This document shows positions 24,493 to 33,147 of a stretch of 44,578 nt of DNA, piece after piece. Under the pieces are notes generated by a model. It ran no database searches and was not told the DNA's origin. It saw only the letters and a list, made by a program, of their open reading frames with translations. The translations under genes were made by a program, and so were the position numbers. Numbering within the stretch: the first letter of the stretch is position 1; each line of letters begins with the position of its first letter. The stretch is from CAZQVN01 sp964596775 (GTDB lineage: Bacteria > Eisenbacteria > RBG-16-71-46 > JABDJR01 > JAWXBZ01), in NCBI GenBank assembly GCA_964596775.1, contig CAZQVN010000029.1, forward strand, positions 1-44,578. The letters are read 5' to 3'.

Positions 24493-25347
24493 ATGAGCGC
24501 GGTTGAAATGATCCAGAAGGCGATGGACCTGCATGCGCGGCGCGTCACGTCGCGGGTGCGCCTGCCGCTCGGCAGGAACCTCTACGGGCGCTGGTTCCGC
24601 GAGATGAAGGTGGAATTCAACGACATCCGGCTGGCCGTGCGGCCCGACCGCATCGCGCCGGAGGGGATCCGGCTGATCCAGATTTCGGACATCCACACCG
24701 GCCCGTACCTGCGCGGACCGGAGATCTCGTGGGTGATGGACGCGGTGACGGCCCGGAACCCGGACATCATCGTGCTCACCGGCGATTTCGTGAACCGGGA
24801 TCCCGCCGAGATCTATCCGAGCCTGCCGGCGCTGGCCCGCCTGAAGGCGGCCGGCGGTGTGTTCGCCGTTCTCGGCAACCACGACTTCTGGGGTGACGAG
24901 GCCGAAGTGGCTCGCGCTCTCGAAGGGGTCGGCATCCAGGTTCTCCGGAACCGCGGCGTCGATGTGGAGGTCCGGGGAACGAAGTTTCACCTGGCCGGCG
25001 TGGACGACTGGAAGGAAAAGCAGTCCGATCTCGTCAAGGCCGGCGAGAACCGGGTCGACGGGCAGCTGTCGATCCTGCTCTCGCACTGCCCGCAGATCGT
25101 GACCGAGGCGGCGGACCAGGACTACGATCTCGTCCTGTCCGGCCACACCCACGGCATGCAGATCCGTCTCCCGATCTTCCGTCACCTGGCCAGCCGGTTC
25201 ATGCACAACAGCTTCGACCACGGCCACAGCCGGCACGGCGACACGCACCTGTTCATCACCCGGGGCCTCGGAGTGGTGACGCTCCCCTGGCGGTACAAGT
25301 GTCCGCCGGAGGTCTGCCAGATAGAGCTGGTGCCGCAGGCGGCATAA
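24493..25347 (+). CDS. calcineurin-like metallophosphoesterase (YkuE-like)
   Basis: A 284-residue protein with all five two-metal phosphoesterase motifs: D66-I-H68 in QISDIHTG, G97-D98 in LTGDF, G128-N-H-D131 in LGNHD, H198 in LLSHCP, and G217-H-T-H220 in LSGHTHGMQI. The spacing and the IRLIQISDIH start place it with the YkuE/LpxH-like group that acts on phosphoesters of lipids or nucleotides. There is no signal peptide. The basic, amphipathic N-terminal 50 residues may lie on the membrane. GGGG(A)GTG-type purines (24483-24489) precede the ATG. It is the second gene after the PpiC-like lipoprotein. Substrate not known. Confidence 0.85.
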   Translation: MSAVEMIQKAMDLHARRVTSRVRLPLGRNLYGRWFREMKVEFNDIRLAVRPDRIAPEGIRLIQISDIHTGPYLRGPEISWVMDAVTARNPDIIVLTGDFVNRDPAEIYPSLPALARLKAAGGVFAVLGNHDFWGDEAEVARALEGVGIQVLRNRGVDVEVRGTKFHLAGVDDWKEKQSDLVKAGENRVDGQLSILLSHCPQIVTEAADQDYDLVLSGHTHGMQIRLPIFRHLASRFMHNSFDHGHSRHGDTHLFITRGLGVVTLPWRYKCPPEVCQIELVPQAA

Positions 25348-25372
25348 CCCCGATCCGGACACACTGAAAACG

Positions 25373-25405
25373 AAGGCCCGCCCTGCTCACGGCAGGACGG
25401 GCCTT
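25373..25405. terminator. bidirectional terminator hairpin
   Basis: AAGGCCCG-C-CCTGC pairs with GCAGG-A-CGGGCCTT, leaving one C/A mismatch and a 5-nt loop. It lies between the convergent metallophosphoesterase (+) and DUF4332 (-) genes. A short pyrimidine stretch follows on the plus strand and ACACTG-AAAA precedes it, giving a T-rich exit on the minus strand (TTTTCAG). Confidence 0.75.
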
Positions 25406-25453
25406 CCTGTTTCCTGAAACGCGGCGGACCCGCCGCCGCGGAGCCGCGGCCTT

Positions 25454-25858
25454 CTACGCGCTGGCGTACATCATCTCGCGGGCGGCCGCCATCCAGTTGC
25501 GGAGCTCCGTGACGCTCGGCGTCGTCCGGGTGAGGTTCTTCGCCTCGTTGACCTCCGTCACGTGACGGTGCAGCTCTTCCGGGTTCATGTTCATGAAGTG
25601 CTCGGTGTCCCGCACGTCGCAGTTCACGAGGAGTTCGGAAAACTGGGGGCCGATCCCCTTGACCCTCATCAGGTCGACCATGCAGAACCACTTCGTCACC
25701 AGCGTTTCCGAGATTCCGAGTTTTTCCACGAACAACCGGCGGCGCGACTCATCCTTGAAGCGGTCGTAAAGGTCGTCCGTCGTCGTGATCCCCATGGTGG
25801 CGAACTTTGCCGCATATTCCGGTCCGATTCCCTCGATGTCGATGATTTTGTAGGACAT
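25454..25858 (-). CDS. DUF4332 helix-hairpin-helix protein
   Basis: A 134-residue cytoplasmic protein. AAAGGAGACATC precedes the ATG at 25858. It has two helix-hairpin-helix-like units: IIDIEGIGPEYAAKFATMGI (about 5-24) and MRVKGIGPQFSELLVNCDV (about 63-81), each with the Gly-Ile-Gly-Pro turn, and downstream helices of the LHRHVTEVNEAKNL type. This is the DUF4332 pattern. Members are thought to bind nucleic acid non-specifically through the GIGP hairpins, but no role is established. It is expressed alone from a near-consensus promoter with a leader of about 160 nt, which suggests high or regulated expression. Confidence 0.85.
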   Translation of the reverse strand: MSYKIIDIEGIGPEYAAKFATMGITTTDDLYDRFKDESRRRLFVEKLGISETLVTKWFCMVDLMRVKGIGPQFSELLVNCDVRDTEHFMNMNPEELHRHVTEVNEAKNLTRTTPSVTELRNWMAAAREMMYASA

Positions 25859-25983
25859 GATGTCTCCTTTCGATCATGTGAAACCCGCGGTGCGGGTGCC
25901 GTGAAGCCGGTTTCGGGTGGGTCGATCTCGTGATGCGGTGCGCCTTGAAATCCGGCTGTTCGGGGCCTGCCGTGGAACTACCG

Positions 25984-26002
25984 GGACGCCTGAGAGGCAT
26001 CC
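25984..26002 (-). promoter_or_regulatory. hairpin in the DUF4332 mRNA leader
   Basis: On the minus strand GGATGCCT pairs with AGGCGTCC (one G-U) around a CTC loop, near the 5' end of the predicted leader. The remaining leader (25859-25983) is GC-rich and has no open frame. No known riboswitch core was recognised. Confidence 0.4.
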
Positions 26003-26019
26003 GCCCGGCCCCAACCACT

Positions 26020-26054
26020 CAAACCATGATAGCATAATGGTTTGCGGGTGTCAA
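26020..26054 (-). promoter_or_regulatory. near-consensus promoter with overlapping inverted repeat (DUF4332 gene)
   Basis: On the minus strand: TTGACA (26054-26049), a 17-nt spacer and TATCAT (26031-26026). The -35 is consensus and the -10 has four to five matches. An inverted repeat CAAACCAT (26020-26027) / ATGGTTTG (26037-26044) covers the -10 and half of the spacer, as a repressor operator would. Transcription should start near 26019. Confidence 0.75.
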
Positions 26055-26193
26055 GGGCCGGCCCGACCCCTCCAAAACCGCTCCCCGGGCCCCCTCTTTC
26101 GGCCCCCGGCGCCGGATGTTAGATTCCCGTGAAAAGCAGGCTCCGGATCGCTGTTCCGGGCCGTTTCTTCGCCCCCATTCTCGAGAGGATTTC

Positions 26194-26877
26194 ATGGCCA
26201 GCGTTACCGCGGCATCTCCACGGGCCGCCACGTTCATGGGCTCGACGATCGGCCGGAAGGTCGTCATGGCCGTCACCGGCTTCATCCTGTTCGGTTTCGT
26301 GCTGGGGCACATGGCCGGGAACCTCACGGTTTACCTGGGCGCCGAAGCTCTGAATCACTATGCGGAATTCCTGCGCGAGTTCCTGCACGGCGCCGCGCTC
26401 CCGATCGCCCGGATCGTCCTGCTCGTTTCGGTGATCCTCCACATGTGGGCGGCGGTCACGCTGACGATGGACAACCGGAAGGCGCGGCCGGTCGGCTACC
26501 GGAAGAAGCAGTACCGCGAGGCCACCTACGCATCGCGCACGATGATGCTCGGCGGCCCGATCATCGCCCTGTTCGTCGTCTACCACATCCTCCACCTGAC
26601 GACCGGCACCGTGCACCCCGACTTCGTGGCGCACGACGTCTACCACAACTTCATCCGCGGCTTTCAGTCGGTTCCGACGGCGCTGTTCTACATCGTCGCC
26701 AATCTCGCGCTCGGCCTGCACCTGTTTCACGGCGTGGCAAGCCTCCTGCAGACGCTCGGCCTGTCGCACCCGCGCTGGAACGGCCTGCGTCGGAACGCCT
26801 CCGCGGTCTTTGCGCTGGTCGTCACGATCGGCAACATCTCCTTTCCGGTGGCCGTGATGTCCGGCCTCCTCCGCTAG
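26194..26877 (+). CDS. sdhC: succinate dehydrogenase cytochrome b subunit
   Basis: A 227-residue di-haem b membrane anchor of the SdhC/FrdC b558 type found with three-subunit enzymes. GAGAGGA (26182-26188) fixes the ATG at 26194. It has five membrane spans: about 25-45 (VVMAVTGFILFGFVLGHMAG), 70-90 (ARIVLLVSVILHMWAAVTLT), 120-140 (GGPIIALFVVYHILHLTTG), 162-185 and 205-225. Conserved histidines inside the spans (GHMAGN, LHMWA, VYHILHL, GLHLFHG) are the probable haem ligands. It passes electrons from the Fe-S subunit to menaquinone or ubiquinone. It is first in sdhC-sdhA-sdhB, with sdhA 15 bp downstream. A weak upstream TTTCGG-17-TAGATT (26097-26125) could be the promoter. Confidence 0.93.
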   Translation: MASVTAASPRAATFMGSTIGRKVVMAVTGFILFGFVLGHMAGNLTVYLGAEALNHYAEFLREFLHGAALPIARIVLLVSVILHMWAAVTLTMDNRKARPVGYRKKQYREATYASRTMMLGGPIIALFVVYHILHLTTGTVHPDFVAHDVYHNFIRGFQSVPTALFYIVANLALGLHLFHGVASLLQTLGLSHPRWNGLRRNASAVFALVVTIGNISFPVAVMSGLLR

Positions 26878-26892
26878 AAAGGTCCTGAACTC

Positions 26893-28802
<1,910 letters not shown>

Positions 28803-28806
<4 letters not shown>

Positions 28807-29582
28807 ACCTGAAACTGAACGTCTGGCGTCAGAAGAACGCCGCGGACGGCGGCCGCTTCGTCACCTACCCCGCCGAAGGAATCAGTCCCGACATGTCCTT
28901 TCTCGAGATGCTCGACGTCGTCAACGAGGGGCTGATCGGCAGGGGCGAAGAACCGATCGCGTTCGACCACGACTGCCGCGAGGGGATCTGCGGCACCTGC
29001 AGCATGGTGATCAACGGCCAGCCGCACGGCCCGATGAAGCAGACGACCGCCTGCCAGCTGCACATGCGGAGTTTCAAGGACGGCGACGACCTGACGATCG
29101 AGCCGTGGCGGGCCGGATCGTTCCCGGTGATCCGGGATCTCGTGGTCGACCGCAGCGCGTTCGACCGGATCATCGCGGTCGGCGGGTTCATCTCGGCGCC
29201 GACCGGCAGCGCACCGGACGGCAACGCCCTCCCGATCGCCAAGGAAGACGCCGACCTGGCCATGGACGCCGCGGCCTGCATCGGCTGCGGCGCCTGCGTG
29301 GCCGCCTGCCCGAACGGCTCGGCCAGCCTCTTCGTGTCGGCCAAGATCTCGCAGCTGGCCCTGCTCCCCCAGGGGCAGCCGGAGCGCTGGATCCGCGTCA
29401 GGAAGATGGTGGCCCAGATGGACCGGGAAGGGTTCGGAAGCTGCACGAATCACGGCGAGTGCGAAGCCTACTGCCCGAAGGGGATCAGCCTCGGGAACAT
29501 CGCCCGGATGAACCGCGATTTCATCAAGGCGAGCCTGTCCGAGGGGCGGAGGGCCGGCGGCGCGGAGGGTGGCGCGGGGTAG
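28803..29582 (+). CDS. sdhB: succinate dehydrogenase iron-sulfur subunit
   Basis: A 259-residue electron-transfer subunit. The ATG at 28803 overlaps the sdhA stop (ATGA). The [2Fe-2S] cluster lies in CREGICGTCSMVINGQP with the fourth Cys in TTACQL. The [4Fe-4S] cluster is CIGCGACVAACPNG. The [3Fe-4S] ligands are in CTNHGECEAYCPKGIS together with the single Cys of the preceding motif. MNLKLNVWRQKN and the PDMSFLEMLDVVNEGLI segment fit the same three-subunit class. A Gly/Arg/Ala-rich tail follows position 245. No terminator was recognised before the next gene. Confidence 0.96.
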
Positions 29583-29672
29583 GGCACCTCCCGGCCCCTA
29601 TCGAACCTGTGTCTTGATCCGTTCGGAACTCGGGCCGACGGCCATCGGGAACCCGTCACGCGACGCGCGGGC

Positions 29673-29702
29673 TTGAGGACCGGTGAATCGCGTTGCTATG
29701 AT
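29673..29702 (+). promoter_or_regulatory. promoter of the ECF sigma/kinase operon
   Basis: TTGAGG (29673-29678), an 18-nt spacer and TATGAT (29697-29702), with TGC directly before the -10 (extended -10). Transcription would start near 29709, giving a leader of about 33 nt. It looks like a housekeeping promoter rather than an autoregulated ECF promoter. Confidence 0.6.
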
Positions 29703-29741
29703 CCGCCTGTCGCTGTCGCCCGTCCCCCCGGGGGCCCAGTC

Positions 29742-30332
29742 ATGGCTGAAGCCGTCGATATCACCCAGCTCCTGAACCTCGCCGCCCGCGGCGACACCCG
29801 GGCGGGCCGCGAGGTCTTTCCCGCCATCTATCAGGAGTTGCGCGGACTGGCTTCCGCCCGCCTGATCGGCCTCCCCCGCAATGGAACCATCCAGACCACG
29901 GCGCTGGTCAACGAAGCCTACCTGCGTATCGTCCAGCGCAACCCGGTCGGATGGGAGAGCATCCGGCACTTCTACTTCACCGCGGCCCGGGCGATGCGCG
30001 ACATCCTGGTCGAGGAGGCGCGGCGCAAGACGGCCGCCAAGCGCGGGGGGGGCGTGAAGAATGTCCCGCTCGACGAGGAGGAGTGGGCCTACGAGTCGAC
30101 ACCCGAGGCGGTGCTGCTCCTCGACGCCGCCCTCGCCCGGCTGGAGCGCGTTGATCCCGACGGCCATCGTCTGCTCCTGCTCCGCTTCTACGCCGGGCTC
30201 ACGCTGGAGGAGATCGCGGGGCTGATCGGCGCCTCGGTGAAGACCGCCGAGCGCAAGTGGCGCTTCCTGCGGGCCTGGCTGGCCCGTGAGCTCGGCGGGG
30301 CCGACCCGCTCCCGGGAAGGCCTCCCCGATGA
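29742..30332 (+). CDS. ECF-family RNA polymerase sigma factor (TIGR02999-like)
   Basis: A 196-residue sigma factor. The ATG at 29742 is chosen because the MAEAVDITQLLNLAARGDT start matches the family. An upstream in-frame ATG, 23 codons earlier, would give an uncharacteristic start. Region 2: FPAIYQELRGLASARLIG, then TTALVNEAYLRIV and FYFTAARAMRDILVEEARRK. Region 4: HRLLLLRFYAGLTLEEIAGL followed by IGASVKTAERKWRFLRAWL, the helix-turn-helix for -35 recognition. This ECF group (TIGR02999, common in Acidobacteria and Planctomycetes) usually lacks an anti-sigma factor and sits beside Ser/Thr kinases, as here. The stop overlaps the kinase start (ATGA), so the two proteins are made together. The kinase may phosphorylate the sigma factor or a partner. 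Confidence 0.9.
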   Translation: MAEAVDITQLLNLAARGDTRAGREVFPAIYQELRGLASARLIGLPRNGTIQTTALVNEAYLRIVQRNPVGWESIRHFYFTAARAMRDILVEEARRKTAAKRGGGVKNVPLDEEEWAYESTPEAVLLLDAALARLERVDPDGHRLLLLRFYAGLTLEEIAGLIGASVKTAERKWRFLRAWLARELGGADPLPGRPPR

Positions 30333-33109
30333 GCCGTCACCAGACCGTCGAGGCGCTCTTCCTGGAGTGCACTGCTCTACCGCCGGAACAGCGCGCCGCC
30401 TTTCTCGATGCGCGTTGCGCCTCGGACCCCACGCTCAAGGCCGAGGTGCTCGAACTCCTCGGCCTTGACTCCGAGCCCGACACCCCGACCCTGCCGGCGT
30501 TCGTCCCGCACCCGGGACCGATGCTGCGCGAGGGCGCCCCGCCCGCGCTCCCCGAGGCGATCGGTCCATACCGGATCCTGCGCCGGCTCGGCGAGGGAGG
30601 CTTCGGCGAAGTGTTCGAGGCCGAGCAGCAGCAGCCGGTCCGCCGGCGGGTCGCGCTCAAGGTCCTCAAGGTAGGGATGGACACCCGCGCGGTGCTGGCG
30701 CGATTCAGCGCCGAGCGTCAGGCGCTGGCTCTCATGGATCATCCGGGGATCGCGCGGGTGCTCGACGCCGGCGAAACCGAGACAGGCCGACCCTACTTCG
30801 CGATGGAGCTGGTGGGCGGTCAGCCGATCACCGAGTGGTGCGAGCGCACCAGGGCCGACCTCCGGTCGCGGGTCGCGATGGTGATCGAGGTGTGCCGGGC
30901 GGTGGAGCACGCCCACCAGAAGGGGATCATCCACCGCGACCTCAAGGCATCGAACATCCTGGTCGCCGAGTCGGACGGACGGCCGCTCCCCCGGGTGATC
31001 GACTTCGGCATCGCCAAGGCGACGCTCCCCGGTCCCGCCGAGGCGGCGAGCCTCCATACGGTACCCGGGGAGTTCCTCGGCACACCCGAGTACATGAGCC
31101 CGGAGCAGGCGCAGACGGGCGGCGTCGATGTGGATACGCGAACGGACGTCTACTCCCTCGGCGTCGTCCTCTACCAGCTCCTGACCGGCCGGCTGCCGTT
31201 TCGGTCGGAGCGGCTTCGCGGCGCCGGCTTCGACGAGATGCGCCGCATCCTCAGGGACGAGGAGCCGCCGCGACCCAGCGACGTCGCTCCCACCGTGCGC
31301 GCGCTGCGCGGTGACCTCGACTGGATCGTGCTGCGCGCGATGGAGAAGGAGCGTTCGCGCCGCTACGCGTCACCGGCGCTCATGGCCGACGACCTGGGAC
31401 GCTATCTGCGCGAGGAGCCGGTGGTGGCCGGGCCGGCCACCACCGGCTACCGGCTGTGGAAGCTGGTGCGCCGGCGGCGCGGGGTGGTCATCGCCGCCGC
31501 GGCGGTGCTGTTCGCGATCGTGGCCGGCGTCGCCGCCACCGCGGTGCAGGCGATCCGGGCCACCCGCGCCGAGCAGGAAGCGCGCCGCCAGGCCGAGGCG
31601 GCGCTGGCGGTGAACCGGTTCCTCACCGGAATGCTCGCCACCGGAAACCCGGAAGACAATCCCGGCGGCCACGAGATCACCCTGCGCGAGGTCGTCGAGC
31701 GCGCGGTCGATGAACTGGGCGATTCGACGTTCACGAATCCCGCCGTCGAGGCGGGAGTACGCGCCGCGATTGCGTCCACCTGGCTTGGCCTCGGCCGGTA
31801 CGCCGACGCGCTTCCCCAGGCCCGGCGCGCCCTCGACCTGACCGAGCGCGCGGGCGGCGACGTGGCGACGGAGTACGACCGGCAGGTCCTGCTCGCCCGT
31901 GCCGAGGGCCTCGCCGGTGACCCCGAGAGCGCCGAGAGGCGGCTCACCGCGATGGCGAACCGCCCGGCCGACCCGATTCCGCGCAGCCGGTACCTCCACG
32001 CCCGCGGCGGCAATCTCGGCGCCCTGGGCCGCCTGCCCGAGGCCGACTCGATGCTGACCGAGGTCGCGGCGCTGCTGCGCGCGCGGCACCGGTCCGACGG
32101 GTCGCACCGCTCGGCGCTGGTCTCGGCTCTTACCGATCTCTCGGAGCTGAAGGGTCGTCGGGGCAGGCTCGACGAGAGCGAATCCCTGGCGCGCGAGGCG
32201 CTGGCGGTGACCCGTGAACGTCACGGCGACGCTCATCACGACGTTGCGGTCGCGCTCGGCCATCTCGGCAGCGTGATGCGGCGGCAGGGCCGCTACGCGG
32301 CCGCCGAGAGTCTCTACCGCGCCGCCGTCGCGATCGATCTCCGCGTCGTCGGCGAGCAGCACCCTTTCGTCGGCTATTCGCTCTCGAATCTCGGCCTGAC
32401 GCTGGATGCCCAGGGGAGGCCACGGGAAGCCGAGGCCGTCCACCGCGAGGCGCTCGCGATCATCACGCATGCGAACCCCGGCGAGCATTCCAGCCTGCTG
32501 ACGGCGCGCAACAACCTCGCCGTCTCGATCCAGGAGCAGGGGCGTCTCGACGAGGCGCTCGCGATGCACCTTGTCACGCTGGAGATGAGCCGTCGCGTCC
32601 ACGGACCGGCGAGCACCGAGGTCGGGATCTACCTCAACAACATCGGATCGCTGTACCGGCTGCAGAAGCGCTACGCCGAGGCGGTGCCGATGTTCCTCGC
32701 GGCCGACTCGATCTTCGTCGCGAATCTCGGCGTTGCCCACCCGCAGGCGATCATCACGCCGCACAACGTCGGCAAGGTCCTGCTCGAGCAGGGACGCGCG
32801 GCGGAGGCCGAGCCGTACCTGCGCGAGGCGGCCCGGCGCGCCGCGGCCGGAATGCCGTTCGAGCATCCCAACGCCGCCATCCTGCGCACCACGCTCGGAC
32901 ACACCTGTCTTGCGCTCGGCCGCACCGCCGAGGCCGAGTCGCTGCTGCTCGGCGCCCACCGGGTGTTGAGCGCGGCGCTCGGTCCCGCTCACCAGCGCAC
33001 ACGCGAGGCGGCCAGGGGGCTGGCCTCGGTCTACCGGGGACAAGGGCGGCCGGACGAGGCCCGCCGCTGGCGCGCGGCGGCGAACGGCGGAGCGGCCGCG
33101 GTCCCCTGA
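30329..33109 (+). CDS. membrane Ser/Thr protein kinase with C-terminal TPR domain
   Basis: A 926-residue signalling kinase coupled to the sigma factor through ATGA. An N-terminal helical stretch (1-45) is followed by the kinase domain at about 80-355: GEGGFGEVFEAE (glycine loop, 88-99), K111 in VALKVLK, H202-R-D204 in IIHRDLKASN, D225-F-G227 in VIDFGIAKA, and GTPEYMSPEQA. It looks active. One membrane span (about 385-407, GVVIAAAAVLFAIVAGVAAT) separates it from an extracytoplasmic C-terminus of tetratricopeptide repeats (about 430-920, units such as ALGHLGSVMRRQGRYAAAES and SNLGLTLDAQGRPREAEAVH). The TPR face probably senses or scaffolds partners. This architecture is frequent in Acidobacteria, Planctomycetes and Eisenbacteria. 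Confidence 0.9.
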   Translation: MSRHQTVEALFLECTALPPEQRAAFLDARCASDPTLKAEVLELLGLDSEPDTPTLPAFVPHPGPMLREGAPPALPEAIGPYRILRRLGEGGFGEVFEAEQQQPVRRRVALKVLKVGMDTRAVLARFSAERQALALMDHPGIARVLDAGETETGRPYFAMELVGGQPITEWCERTRADLRSRVAMVIEVCRAVEHAHQKGIIHRDLKASNILVAESDGRPLPRVIDFGIAKATLPGPAEAASLHTVPGEFLGTPEYMSPEQAQTGGVDVDTRTDVYSLGVVLYQLLTGRLPFRSERLRGAGFDEMRRILRDEEPPRPSDVAPTVRALRGDLDWIVLRAMEKERSRRYASPALMADDLGRYLREEPVVAGPATTGYRLWKLVRRRRGVVIAAAAVLFAIVAGVAATAVQAIRATRAEQEARRQAEAALAVNRFLTGMLATGNPEDNPGGHEITLREVVERAVDELGDSTFTNPAVEAGVRAAIASTWLGLGRYADALPQARRALDLTERAGGDVATEYDRQVLLARAEGLAGDPESAERRLTAMANRPADPIPRSRYLHARGGNLGALGRLPEADSMLTEVAALLRARHRSDGSHRSALVSALTDLSELKGRRGRLDESESLAREALAVTRERHGDAHHDVAVALGHLGSVMRRQGRYAAAESLYRAAVAIDLRVVGEQHPFVGYSLSNLGLTLDAQGRPREAEAVHREALAIITHANPGEHSSLLTARNNLAVSIQEQGRLDEALAMHLVTLEMSRRVHGPASTEVGIYLNNIGSLYRLQKRYAEAVPMFLAADSIFVANLGVAHPQAIITPHNVGKVLLEQGRAAEAEPYLREAARRAAAGMPFEHPNAAILRTTLGHTCLALGRTAEAESLLLGAHRVLSAALGPAHQRTREAARGLASVYRGQGRPDEARRWRAAANGGAAAVP

Positions 33110-33124
33110 GCGGACCGCGGCCGC
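33092..33124. terminator. 13-bp perfect hairpin with the kinase stop codon in its loop
   Basis: GCGGCCGCGGTCC (33092-33104) pairs perfectly with GGACCGCGGCCGC (33112-33124). The 7-nt loop CCTGAGC contains the TGA stop of the kinase gene (33107-33109). It separates the kinase (+) from the convergent beta-helix gene (-). There is no T-tract, so it may act with Rho or as a 3'-end protector. Confidence 0.75.
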
Positions 33125-33147
33125 CCCACCTCTCTCCCAAGACCGGG

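Noticed and set aside
25859..25983. Riboswitch in the DUF4332 leader.
   Set aside because: There is a hairpin upstream but no recognisable conserved core of a known riboswitch class; kept only as a leader.
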